Below the pieces are notes generated by a model. It worked only from the letters and a program-made list of their open reading frames with translations. It was not told where the DNA came from and did no database searches. Both the position numbers and the translations under genes were made by a program. Below, piece by piece: positions 1-6,914 of a DNA stretch of 12,837 nucleotides (positions are counted from its first letter, which is position 1; each line of letters opens with the position of its first letter). Source of the DNA: UMGS902 sp045538895. Its GTDB lineage: Bacteria; Bacillota; Clostridia; Oscillospirales; CAG-272. Location of the stretch: NCBI GenBank assembly GCA_045538895.1, contig JAZQEH010000025.1, forward strand, positions 1 through 12,837, written 5' to 3'.

Positions 1-125
1 AAGCCTTCCTCAGACGAGGAAGGTGGCGCCGTAAGGCGACGGAAGGAGGGAACATTTCTAATTGTTACTTTTTTCCCTCCCTCAGTCAGCGTTCCGCTGA
101 CAGCTCCCTCGTCTGAGGGAGCCTT
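1..125. repeat. MITE-like compound palindromic repeat
   Basis: This is a non-coding element built of nested hairpins. The left end has an 8-bp perfect stem (4-11 with 16-23, loop AGAC), followed by an imperfect GGCGCC/GGCGAC hairpin (25-40). The right end has a 7-bp stem (85-91 with 95-101) and an 8-bp stem (103-110 with 115-122, loop GTCT). The two ends are diverged inverted copies of each other: AAG at 1-3 answers CTT at 123-125, and GGAGGGAA at 45-52 answers TTCCCTCC at 73-80, leaving a short AT-rich centre. There is no ORF. Terminal inverted repeats with internal hairpins fit a non-autonomous MITE or a REP-like dispersed element. I recall similar CTCCCTC/GAGGGAG elements from gut Clostridia, but that is memory, not a search. 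The left boundary may lie outside the window. Confidence 0.7.
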
Positions 126-166
126 CGTTACTCCCATAAACAATAATTTATACTATCAACCTCGGT

Positions 167-204
167 ACAAAAAAGACGTTCTCATGTGAGAACGTCTTTT
201 TTGT
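167..204 (-). terminator. Intrinsic terminator of the atp operon
   Basis: The 9-bp core stem is GACGTTCTC (175-183) with GAGAACGTC (188-196) and loop ATGT. Flanking A and T tracts (169-174 and 197-202) extend the pairing to 17 bp. Read on the minus strand, the stem is followed by six U residues. It lies directly after the atpC stop codon at 204-206. The symmetric A/T tracts mean it could also stop transcripts entering from the left on the plus strand. Confidence 0.92.
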
Positions 205-464
205 TAATCAAATTTAAATGAGCCTGCGAGGAGAGTTACTGCATCGCTATCAACGGTCAAAAGTCCGCCGTCAAGCGTAGCGGTTTTCTTTTCGCTCTCG
301 CTTAACCATATTGTACACGGACTTTTCACAAGCGATGTTACAAACGGTATATGACCTGCCATAATAGCAAGCTCGCCCTCTGTACCACGCACGTCAAGCT
401 TTACTACCTCGCCGCTGAATTTATGTCCGTCAGGTGAGGAAACCGTTAGTTTGAAACTGTTCAT
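204..464 (-). CDS. atpC: F1Fo ATP synthase subunit epsilon, short form without C-terminal domain
   Basis: This is the central-stalk subunit of F1, which contacts gamma and the c-ring. The 86 residues correspond to the N-terminal beta-sandwich only. The conserved EGELAI...GHIPFVT segment (about 30-43) and DGGLLTV (65-71) align by eye with the E. coli GSEGELGIYPGHAPLLT and SGGILEV segments. The protein stops at VTLLAGSFKFD, where the E. coli protein (about 139 residues) goes on into the two-helix C-terminal domain that inhibits ATP hydrolysis. The gene starts with an ATGA overlap on the atpD stop (461-464) and ends against the terminator stem, so no remnant of a C-terminal domain can lie downstream. 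This looks like a natural short form, not a frameshift, and it implies that regulation of ATP hydrolysis by the epsilon helices is absent. Confidence 0.93.
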   Translation of the reverse strand: MNSFKLTVSSPDGHKFSGEVVKLDVRGTEGELAIMAGHIPFVTSLVKSPCTIWLSESEKKTATLDGGLLTVDSDAVTLLAGSFKFD

Positions 465-1852
465 CCCTGTACCTTCTTTGCTTTTTCAACCGCCTCGTCT
501 ATTGTGCCTACAAAGAGGAACGCAGATTCGGGAAGGTCGTCATGCTTACCCTCTATAATCTCCTTAAAGCCACGAACGGTTTCGGAAATCGGTACATACT
601 TACCTGCAAAGCCTGTAAACTTTTCGGACACGTCAAACGGCTGGGAAAGGAATCTCTGAATCTTTCTTGCACGCTGAACCAGAAGCTTATCCTCATCGGA
701 AAGCTCATCCATACCCATAATAGCGATGATATCCATAAGCTCATTGTATCTTTGCAGAATACGCTGAACCTCTTTTGCTACCGCATAATGCTCCTCGCCG
801 ACGATATCGGGAGAAAGAATACGGCTTGAGGATTCAAGCGGATCAACTGCGGGATAAATACCCTGAGAAGCAATGTTTCTCGCAAGAACCGTAGTTGCAT
901 CAAGATGTGCAAACGTGGTTGCAGGTGCAGGGTCGGTAAGGTCATCGGCAGGCACGTATACCGCCTGAATGGAGGTAATAGAGCCTTTCTTTGTGGAAGT
1001 GATACGCTCCTGAAGTGCACCCATTTCGGTTGCAAGCGTTGGCTGATAACCTACCGCAGAGGGCATACGTCCAAGAAGTGCCGAAACTTCACTACCTGCC
1101 TGAGTAAATCTGAAAATGTTATCAATAAACAAAAGTACGTCCTGACCCTCTTTGTCACGGAAATACTCCGCCATTGTAAGTCCCGAAAGAGCTACACGCA
1201 TACGTGCTCCGGGAGGCTCGTTCATCTGACCGTACACAAGTGCGGTCTTTTTCAAAACTCCCGATTCTTTCATTTCGTTATAGAGGTCATTACCCTCTCT
1301 GGTACGTTCACCTACACCGGTGAATACCGAGATACCGCCGTGCTGCTTTGCAATGTTGTTGATAAGCTCCATAATAAGTACGGTCTTACCAACGCCTGCA
1401 CCGCCAAACAAACCGATCTTACCGCCCTTTGAATAAGGACAGATAAGGTCAATAACCTTGATACCGGTTTCAAAAATCTCGGCACTTGTAGCAAGCTCGT
1501 CATAGCTCGGAGCATTTCTGTGAATGCTCCACTTCTCCTCGGTTTCGGGAGTGGGAACATTATCAACAGCATCGCCAAGCACATTAAAAATTCTGCCGAG
1601 TGTTTCGTTACCTACAGGTACGCTGATGGGAGCTCCCGTATCGGTTACGTCAACACCTCTTTGCAAACCGTCGGTAGATGCCATTGCAATACATCTTGCA
1701 ACATTGTCGCCGATGTGCTGTGCAACCTCAACGGTTAAAACTCTATCGCCTACGGGAACGGTAAGTGCATTGTGAATAGCGGGAAGCTCGCCCTCGTTAA
1801 AGCGAACGTCAACTACCGGTCCCATTACCTGCGTTACTTTTCCTATATTCAT
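461..1852 (-). CDS. atpD: F1Fo ATP synthase subunit beta (catalytic)
   Basis: This is the catalytic nucleotide-binding subunit of F1, present in three copies alternating with alpha. It has 463 residues, the usual length for the family. Visible motifs are the Walker A loop GGAGVGKT (150-157), the catalytic glutamate in GERTREG (E182), the Walker B strand DVLLFIDN (238-245), the ATPase alpha/beta signature PAVDPLESSS (334-343), and the DELSDED loop (382-388), which corresponds to the DELSEED lever that pushes gamma. The start ATG follows an AGGTGG ribosome site, 13 bases after the atpG stop. The stop overlaps the atpC start as ATGA. Every catalytic residue checked is present, so the subunit should be active. 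Confidence 0.98.
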   Translation of the reverse strand: MNIGKVTQVMGPVVDVRFNEGELPAIHNALTVPVGDRVLTVEVAQHIGDNVARCIAMASTDGLQRGVDVTDTGAPISVPVGNETLGRIFNVLGDAVDNVPTPETEEKWSIHRNAPSYDELATSAEIFETGIKVIDLICPYSKGGKIGLFGGAGVGKTVLIMELINNIAKQHGGISVFTGVGERTREGNDLYNEMKESGVLKKTALVYGQMNEPPGARMRVALSGLTMAEYFRDKEGQDVLLFIDNIFRFTQAGSEVSALLGRMPSAVGYQPTLATEMGALQERITSTKKGSITSIQAVYVPADDLTDPAPATTFAHLDATTVLARNIASQGIYPAVDPLESSSRILSPDIVGEEHYAVAKEVQRILQRYNELMDIIAIMGMDELSDEDKLLVQRARKIQRFLSQPFDVSEKFTGFAGKYVPISETVRGFKEIIEGKHDDLPESAFLFVGTIDEAVEKAKKVQG

Positions 1853-1865
1853 ATTCTATACCACC

Positions 1866-2672
1866 TCACCCATTGCCGCTGCCGGCAACGATTTCTGTGA
1901 TTTCCTGTGTAATTGCACCCTGCCTTGCACGGTTATACTCAAGCTGAAGCTCACTTATCATCTGGCGTGCATTCTTGCCTGCGGAATCCATTGCCATTCG
2001 TCTGGCACTGACCTCGCTTGCGAAGCTTTCTCTTACACAAACGGTTATAATGCCTGCAACATACTCACGTACAACGTTATTCAGTACAGTAAGGCTATCC
2101 GGCTCAAACACCGTCATTGCATTATCGCTTCGCTCGGATACGTCAAGCGGAAGTATCCATTTAATAAACGCTTCCTGCGACATTACCGAATTATACTTTG
2201 TTGCAATGATACCAAGACGGTCAAACTCACCGTTTGCAAACGACTCGCAAAGCTCTTTGGCAAGTGTATTTGCATCATCAAATGAAAAATGCTCGGACGA
2301 AACAGTTTCTTTACCGTATCTCTCGCATGCACGTTTGCCTATCGGGATAAACTCTGCATCCTTGTATTCAGCCGCAAGGCGGAATACGTTTGCATTATAT
2401 CCGCCGGCAAGCCCTCTGTCGCCTGCGATAATGATAATTCTTGTTCTGCCGCCGTCACGCTTTTGCATATACGGACTCTTTGCACATTCTCGGCTTGAAG
2501 TAAGCAGTGCAACCGCATTTTCAAGCGAAGAGCGATATTCACGTCCTTTGAGCATGGCATCATTGGCACGTCTGATTTTAGATGCGGCAACAAGCTCCAT
2601 TGCCTTTGTAAGCTGCAAGGTGGATGTAACACTCTTTATACGCACACGCAGTGCTTTTGTGTTTCCTGCCAT
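1866..2672 (-). CDS. atpG: F1Fo ATP synthase subunit gamma (central rotor shaft)
   Basis: This is the rotating coiled-coil shaft inside the alpha3beta3 ring of F1. The 268 residues compare with about 285 in typical bacterial forms. The N-terminal helix carries the hallmark RIKSVTSTLQLTKAMELVAASK region (11-32). The Rossmann-like middle begins with AGDRGLAGGYNANV (83-96). The C-terminal helix has SARRMAMDSAGKNA (222-235) and the family signature around ITQEITEIVAG (254-264). The start ATG at 2670-2672 follows an AGGTG site with 9-base spacing, only 6 bases after the atpA stop, so translation is probably coupled. Nothing looks broken. The slightly short length comes from the globular middle, while both coiled-coil ends are intact. 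Confidence 0.96.
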   Translation of the reverse strand: MAGNTKALRVRIKSVTSTLQLTKAMELVAASKIRRANDAMLKGREYRSSLENAVALLTSSRECAKSPYMQKRDGGRTRIIIIAGDRGLAGGYNANVFRLAAEYKDAEFIPIGKRACERYGKETVSSEHFSFDDANTLAKELCESFANGEFDRLGIIATKYNSVMSQEAFIKWILPLDVSERSDNAMTVFEPDSLTVLNNVVREYVAGIITVCVRESFASEVSARRMAMDSAGKNARQMISELQLEYNRARQGAITQEITEIVAGSGNG

Positions 2673-2678
2673 ATCGGT

Positions 2679-4169
2679 TTACACCTGCATTTCCGAAAGA
2701 ATAGCTTTAAGCTCGTTTATATCGTTATCATCAAATGAGCCGCTCTCTACCCTTGCAAGCCACTCACCGTGCTGATTTTCGAGTTTTGCAAAAAGTCTTG
2801 CTTCATACTCATGAACGTCCTTTACAGCCACTTTGTCAAGATAGTGATTGATAACCGCATAAACAATGGCAACCTGACATCCGACACGTACAGGTGCATT
2901 CTTACCCTGTTTAAGCACCTCAACAATTCTGTCACCAAGTGCAAGACGTGACTTTGTATCTGCATCAAGGTCGCTGCCGAACTGTGCAAACGACTGAAGC
3001 TCACGGTACTGTGAATAAAGCAGTTTAAGCTCGCCCGATACCTTTTTCATACCCTTAAGCTGCGCACTGCCGCCAACACGGCTGACTGAAATACCGGGGT
3101 TGATTGCAGGCATGATGCCCGAATGGAAAAGCTCGGTTTCGAGGAATATCTGGCCGTCAGTAATAGAAATTACGTTGGTTGGGATATACGCAGAAACGTC
3201 GCCAGCCTGTGTTTCGATAATCGGAAGTGCAGTTATTGAGCCACCGCCGTATTCATCGGCAATACAAACTGCACGTTCAAGCAGTCTTGAATGTAGGTAG
3301 AATACGTCGCCGGGGTATGCTTCTCTGCCCGGTGGACGACGGATAAGCAAGGAGAGTGCACGGTATGCAACTGCGTGCTTTGAAAGGTCATCATAAACGA
3401 TAAGCACGTCCTTGCCCTGCTCACGGAAGTATTCTGCCATAGCACATCCGCTATACGGTGCGATGTACTGAAGTGGCGCACTCTCTGCGGCACTTGCCGA
3501 AACAATAATTGTATATTCCATTGCACCGCTACGAGTAAGCTCGCTTGCAAGCTGTGCAACAGACGTACTCTTCTGTCCGATTGCAACGTAAATACAGATA
3601 ACGCCGGTATTCTTCTGATTGATAATAGTATCGATTGCAATAGCGGTTTTACCCGTCTGTCTGTCACCGATAATAAGCTCACGCTGACCGCGGCCTATCG
3701 GAATCATACTGTCAATAGCTTTGATACCTGTCTGAAGCGGTACATGTACGCTTTTACGCTCGATAATACCGGCAGCCTCACTCTCAAGTGGACGTGTGCC
3801 GCTGTATTCAATCGGGCCTTTGCCGTCAATAGGCTCACCGAGGGCGTTTACAACTCTGCCGAGCAGCTTTTCACCAACGGGGACAGAAAGCACCTTGCCG
3901 GTTCTGTGGACGGCAGTACCCTCACGGATATCGTTTTTGTCAGAAAGCACGGCTACAGAAACAGTTTCTTCCTCAAGATTCTGTGCAACTCCGAAGCTGC
4001 CGCCCTCAAACTCAAGGAGTTCGTTCGCCATGCAGTTGCGAAGTCCGTATACTCTTGCAATGCCGTCACCGACAAGGATAACCTTGCCTGTTTCGGTCAT
4101 TTCAATACGGTTTTTATAATTCTGTATCTGACTTTTTATAATGTTGCTGATTTCTTCAGGTCTTATCAT
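2679..4169 (-). CDS. atpA: F1Fo ATP synthase subunit alpha (regulatory nucleotide-binding)
   Basis: This is the non-catalytic nucleotide-binding subunit of F1, which lends its arginine finger to the catalytic sites of beta. It has 496 residues, close to the family norm of about 500-513. Visible are the N-terminal delta-binding region (MIRPEEIS), the beta-barrel VGDGIARVYGL (33-43), Walker A GDRQTGKT (168-175), a Walker B-type strand DVLIVYDD (254-261), and the family signature PAINPGISVSRVGG (354-367), in which R364 is the expected arginine finger. The start ATG overlaps the atpH stop as ATGA (4166-4169), indicating coupled translation. No missing residue or frame disruption was seen. Confidence 0.98.
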   Translation of the reverse strand: MIRPEEISNIIKSQIQNYKNRIEMTETGKVILVGDGIARVYGLRNCMANELLEFEGGSFGVAQNLEEETVSVAVLSDKNDIREGTAVHRTGKVLSVPVGEKLLGRVVNALGEPIDGKGPIEYSGTRPLESEAAGIIERKSVHVPLQTGIKAIDSMIPIGRGQRELIIGDRQTGKTAIAIDTIINQKNTGVICIYVAIGQKSTSVAQLASELTRSGAMEYTIIVSASAAESAPLQYIAPYSGCAMAEYFREQGKDVLIVYDDLSKHAVAYRALSLLIRRPPGREAYPGDVFYLHSRLLERAVCIADEYGGGSITALPIIETQAGDVSAYIPTNVISITDGQIFLETELFHSGIMPAINPGISVSRVGGSAQLKGMKKVSGELKLLYSQYRELQSFAQFGSDLDADTKSRLALGDRIVEVLKQGKNAPVRVGCQVAIVYAVINHYLDKVAVKDVHEYEARLFAKLENQHGEWLARVESGSFDDNDINELKAILSEMQV

Positions 4170-4693
4170 CCGATAATCACATCCTTTACTTCGCTTAAGC
4201 GTTGTTTAACACTGCCATCATACAGTTTTCCGTCGAGTTCTATCCTCACACCGCCGATAAGCGAGGTGTCGATAAAATACTCTGCATTAACCTTTTTACC
4301 GGTTATTTTCTCAAGCTTTACAATAAGCTTTTCTTTCTGCTCATTGCTAAGCTCCACTGCCGATGTAACGGTGGCAACCACGCTTCCCGATGCCGCAAGC
4401 ACAAGCTTTCTGTACTCGTCTATACATTCACATATGCTTTTTGCATGCGAATTCTCGCAAAGCAGTTTCATAAAAGAAACCACGTGCTCGGGTGCGTTTT
4501 TAAACGCTTCGTCAATTGCTGCACATCTCTCTGCTAAAGGGATGGCAGGTGATGCCAAAAACTCTACATAATCGGGATTTTCATGCAAGACGGAATAAAC
4601 AACGTCAAGAGCCTCGTTATAAGCCTGCGGCTCACCGCTTTCCTGTGCGAGCATGAACAACGCCTCTGCGTATTCCCTCTCAATTTGCATCAT
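4166..4693 (-). CDS. atpH: F1Fo ATP synthase subunit delta (peripheral stalk)
   Basis: This subunit caps the alpha3beta3 head and joins it to the b-subunit peripheral stalk. It is an OSCP/delta family protein of about 175 residues, normal length. The N-terminal part (REYAEALFMLAQE) is the helical bundle that binds alpha. The C-terminal signature IDTSLIGGVRIELDGK and the terminal KQRLSEVKD match the family pattern. The start is a choice. An in-frame GTG at 4700-4702 is possible, but ATG at 4691-4693 has an AGGTGA ribosome site five bases upstream and gives the usual short lead before REYAEALF, so I prefer it; ATG at 4688-4690 is also possible. The gene overlaps the end of atpF by 14 bases and shares ATGA with atpA. 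Confidence 0.95.
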   Translation of the reverse strand: MMQIEREYAEALFMLAQESGEPQAYNEALDVVYSVLHENPDYVEFLASPAIPLAERCAAIDEAFKNAPEHVVSFMKLLCENSHAKSICECIDEYRKLVLAASGSVVATVTSAVELSNEQKEKLIVKLEKITGKKVNAEYFIDTSLIGGVRIELDGKLYDGSVKQRLSEVKDVIIG

Positions 4694-5192
4694 CTTCGTC
4701 ACCTATACCTTCAATGAAGGAGTCAATAAGTTGCTTATGGTCATCCGAAGAAACTTCACGCTCAAGCATTTTTGAAGCAAGCGCACTGGAAACCGAAGCA
4801 ATTTCCTTTTTGATGCTATCCTCTGCCTTTTTACGTTCAAGAATTGCCTCTTCCTCGGCATGGCGGATAATTCCGTCTGCCTTTTCTTTGGCATCGGCAA
4901 TGATTTCTTTTTCGCGTGCAGCTGCGGTGCTTACCGCTGATTTGATTACATTTTCAGCTTCAGCCTTTGCATCTGAAAGCTTTTCTTCATATGCCTTTTG
5001 CTGGCTTTCTGCTTTTTCTCTTGCATCCTTTGCCGCAGCATAGTCGCCCTCAATAGTGTTCTGACGGTTTGCAAGCATCTTCTTGACAGGATTATAAAGA
5101 AAATGTTTGACAATCAAAAACAACAATACAAGATTTGCAAGAGAAACTGCCATTTGCCACAGATTGACCGAAATTACGTCAAGTGTTTGCAT
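4680..5192 (-). CDS. atpF: F1Fo ATP synthase subunit b (peripheral stalk)
   Basis: This is the peripheral stalk (stator) subunit, with one N-terminal membrane helix and a long cytoplasmic coiled coil that resists rotation. It has 170 residues, typical for the family. The membrane segment is about residues 8-30 (VNLWQMAVSLANLVLLFLIV), followed by the usual basic/proline junction HFLYNPVKKMLANRQ. The rest is a charged Ala/Glu/Lys-rich helix, and the acidic end GDEDDAN would contact delta. Only one b-type gene is present, so the stalk should be a homodimer. The start ATG follows a GGAG site, 18 bases after the atpE stop. The 3' end overlaps atpH. Confidence 0.95.
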   Translation of the reverse strand: MQTLDVISVNLWQMAVSLANLVLLFLIVKHFLYNPVKKMLANRQNTIEGDYAAAKDAREKAESQQKAYEEKLSDAKAEAENVIKSAVSTAAAREKEIIADAKEKADGIIRHAEEEAILERKKAEDSIKKEIASVSSALASKMLEREVSSDDHKQLIDSFIEGIGDEDDAN

Positions 5193-5210
5193 AATGTTAC
5201 TCCGCTTTTA

Positions 5211-5498
5211 TTAAAGGCTTTTCATTGTTTCAACAAGAATGTTTACAAGCGTATTTGGGGCAACAAAGATGAGAAGAATTGCAATAACAAGTGCGTAAAG
5301 ACCGGTGGTTTCCGCAACCGCACAACCCATAAGCATGGTGGTGGTTACAGAGCCTTTACATTCGGGCTGACGACCGATAGCTTCACATGCCTTTGCGACT
5401 GCGTTACCTCCACCGATACCGGGGCCGATACCTGCTATCATTGCCATACCTGCACCTAATGCACAACAACCTAAAATAATACCAATTGCGAGTTCCAT
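5211..5498 (-). CDS. atpE: F1Fo ATP synthase subunit c (ring proteolipid)
   Basis: This is the ion-translocating hairpin that oligomerises into the rotor ring. The 95 residues form two membrane helices (about 5-29 and 53-80) joined by the polar loop GRQPECKG (42-49). Helix 1 carries the GxGxG packing motif (GIGPGIGGG, 23-31). The ion-binding carboxylate is E63 in AVAETTGLY. By alignment to the Na+-binding Ilyobacter tartaricus c subunit, V61, E63, T65 and Y68 are kept, S66 is replaced by T64, and Q32 is replaced by G30. The coupling ion therefore cannot be read off with certainty. A strong AGGAGG site (5508-5513) precedes the ATG, fitting the high copy number of c. The gene lies between atpB and atpF as usual. 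Confidence 0.96.
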   Translation of the reverse strand: MELAIGIILGCCALGAGMAMIAGIGPGIGGGNAVAKACEAIGRQPECKGSVTTTMLMGCAVAETTGLYALVIAILLIFVAPNTLVNILVETMKSL

Positions 5499-5524
5499 AA
5501 TAAAAATCCTCCTGTTTTATATAA

Positions 5525-6415
5525 TTATTTTGTTTTTGAAAGTTTTTTAGCCTTACGCTTTTGATATGTTTCAAGGTCGAATCCGCCCGAAACATAAAGC
5601 ATTGTAAGCATTGCGAAAATAAATGCCTGAAGACATCCGCTGAACAAATCAAAATAAATTGACAGCACCGCAGGTATACCAACCTGCAAAAGCGGAATAT
5701 CGGCAAGAAAACCGGGAAGTGAGCCTAAAAGCATCGACGAAAGCCCGCCGAGAGCACTGCCAAGCAGTACCGAAATAACCGTTCCCGAAAGCACGTTGCC
5801 ATAATGACGGAACGCCATTGAAACAGGTGTTGCAAATTCGCTTATTACATTAAACGGTGCAAAAAATGCAACCGGCTCGGCAAAGCCTTTGAGATAATTG
5901 ACAGGTCCGCATTTCAACTTATAATACGTTATAAGAATGAACACAAGCACCGCCCAGCCGCCGACTATATTTATATCCGATGTGGGGGGATAAAGTCCGA
6001 AAAGCGAAAGCAGACTTGAGCATGCGGAAAGAGCCATTATGGCGATAACAAACGGTGCAAAGCCCATAAAATACTCGCCCATGTTCTCTTTTACCATTCC
6101 GTCAATCTTTTCAACTATTATTTCCGCAAAATGCTGCCTTTTCAGCTTGATATGCTCGCTTAATCCGTGAGTCATATACAAGCAGAAAAAGAAAATGACA
6201 ATCATCACAAGTGCGGAATTGATCTGCGACTCTGTTACGGGAAAATCCTGAACAGGCATCGGAAGTGTGAAAAATATCCTTGCACCGGTGACATTGATAC
6301 CCTCAGAAACCGGCTTTGTAAGCACGTTGAGTGCTATGCCGAATACTATCGGCAATATCATCATTGCAACAAGAATTGCATCAACAATCCTAAAACGCAA
6401 GCTCGGCTTGCTCAA
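5525..6415 (-). CDS. atpB: F1Fo ATP synthase subunit a (ion channel stator)
   Basis: This is the membrane stator subunit that forms the ion half-channels against the c-ring. The 296 residues form several membrane helices (for example about 12-31, 67-83, 117-140, 151-166 and 245-276). The essential arginine is R203 in AFRHYGNVLSG. PTSDIN (144-149) and QAFIFAMLT (263-271) match conserved segments of the family (E. coli PTADLN and the Q252 region). The position corresponding to E. coli E219 is T212 by eye. The start is TTG at 6413-6415, supported by an AGAGGTGAT ribosome site; the first in-frame ATG lies inside the first membrane helix. The gene begins 18 bases after the AtpI-like gene. Confidence 0.95.
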   Translation of the reverse strand: MSKPSLRFRIVDAILVAMMILPIVFGIALNVLTKPVSEGINVTGARIFFTLPMPVQDFPVTESQINSALVMIVIFFFCLYMTHGLSEHIKLKRQHFAEIIVEKIDGMVKENMGEYFMGFAPFVIAIMALSACSSLLSLFGLYPPTSDINIVGGWAVLVFILITYYKLKCGPVNYLKGFAEPVAFFAPFNVISEFATPVSMAFRHYGNVLSGTVISVLLGSALGGLSSMLLGSLPGFLADIPLLQVGIPAVLSIYFDLFSGCLQAFIFAMLTMLYVSGGFDLETYQKRKAKKLSKTK

Positions 6416-6420
6416 AACAA

Positions 6421-6429
6421 ATCACCTCT
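6421..6429 (-). promoter_or_regulatory. Ribosome binding site that fixes the TTG start of atpB
   Basis: AGAGGTGAT on the minus strand pairs well with the 16S 3' end and lies five bases before the TTG at 6413-6415. No ATG is available until about residue 18 of subunit a, so this site decides the start. Confidence 0.75.
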
Positions 6430-6433
6430 TTTG

Positions 6434-6814
6434 TCAATCCTTGATAATAAAAGGTCTTGCCGCTATCGCTATACGAGGGAAAATAAGCGGTATAACAGTA
6501 GCAACTATGTTAAATATCGGTATAAGATATGCAAGTAATGCAACAACGAAAAGCAAAAACAATCTGCCGCGTTGCGAAAACTTAACAAGCTTTGCGGCTT
6601 CCTTTTCATCCTTTTCAAGTGCGTTTTGCACAGTAATACCCATAAGCAAAAAATTGCCTACGGCGGCAACAATACCAAGAATATTGCCACATAGCACCGT
6701 ATAATCCCATTTGTTTATGATAAGAAACACGGACTGCATAAGCACGCTTAAAATCAAAGTGAATACAGCAATATATACAGTTTCACGAAGTACCGTACGG
6801 TCAATTCTCTTCAT
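6434..6814 (-). CDS. atpI: ATP synthase subunit I-like membrane protein
   Basis: This is a 126-residue integral membrane protein, the first gene of the atp operon. Four hydrophobic segments are visible (about 12-33, 39-61, 84-101 and 102-120), with a short charged cytoplasmic loop (NALEKDEKEAAK, 64-75). Its place directly before atpB, its size and its four-helix layout match the AtpI/ATP synthase I family, whose members assist c-ring assembly or Mg2+ supply and are poorly conserved. The family assignment therefore rests mainly on context and topology; another small membrane protein recruited to the operon is possible. The ATG at 6812-6814 follows an AGGAG site (6821-6825) with 6-base spacing. 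An upstream ATG at 6817-6819 meets a stop after two codons. Confidence 0.72.
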   Translation of the reverse strand: MKRIDRTVLRETVYIAVFTLILSVLMQSVFLIINKWDYTVLCGNILGIVAAVGNFLLMGITVQNALEKDEKEAAKLVKFSQRGRLFLLFVVALLAYLIPIFNIVATVIPLIFPRIAIAARPFIIKD

Positions 6815-6843
6815 ATCATGCTCCTAAAACAAACGTTATCATT

Positions 6844-6872
6844 ATTGTAACATAATTTTTTTGATTTTTCCA
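6844..6872 (-). promoter_or_regulatory. Predicted sigma-A promoter of the atp operon
   Basis: Read on the minus strand, the -35-like TGGAAA (6867-6872, 4 of 6 consensus) and the -10 TACAAT (6844-6849, 5 of 6) are 17 bp apart. A TG dinucleotide one base before the -10 makes an extended -10 element. An A-rich spacer lies between them. Transcription would start near 6837, about 20 bases before the AtpI-like start codon. The position just after the upstream terminator fits an independent operon promoter. Confidence 0.65.
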
Positions 6873-6881
6873 TAATAATCT

Positions 6882-6914
6882 AAAAAAAAGTCCGCCAGAA
6901 GGCGGACTTTTTTT
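6882..6914 (-). terminator. Intrinsic terminator after the M20 peptidase gene
   Basis: The 7-bp GC-rich stem GTCCGCC (6890-6896) with GGCGGAC (6901-6907) has an AGAA loop. It is flanked by eight A residues (6882-6889) and seven T residues (6908-6914). On the minus strand the stem is followed by eight U. It separates the peptidase unit from the atp operon and overlaps the peptidase stop codon. The symmetric tracts make it potentially bidirectional. Confidence 0.92.

Noticed and set aside
126..166. Possible remnant of the epsilon C-terminal domain beyond the atpC stop
   Set aside because: The bases from the stop codon to 167 form the terminator, and 126-166 is AT-rich with no coding pattern resembling the helical hairpin in any frame.
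1975..2775. A 266-codon open frame on the plus strand opposite atpG
   Set aside because: Its product is low-complexity and serine-rich with no recognisable motif. The minus strand encodes a well-conserved gamma subunit over the same bases.
4700..4702. GTG as the start of atpH
   Set aside because: ATG at 4691-4693 has a better spaced AGGTGA ribosome site and gives the usual N-terminal length, although the GTG start cannot be excluded.
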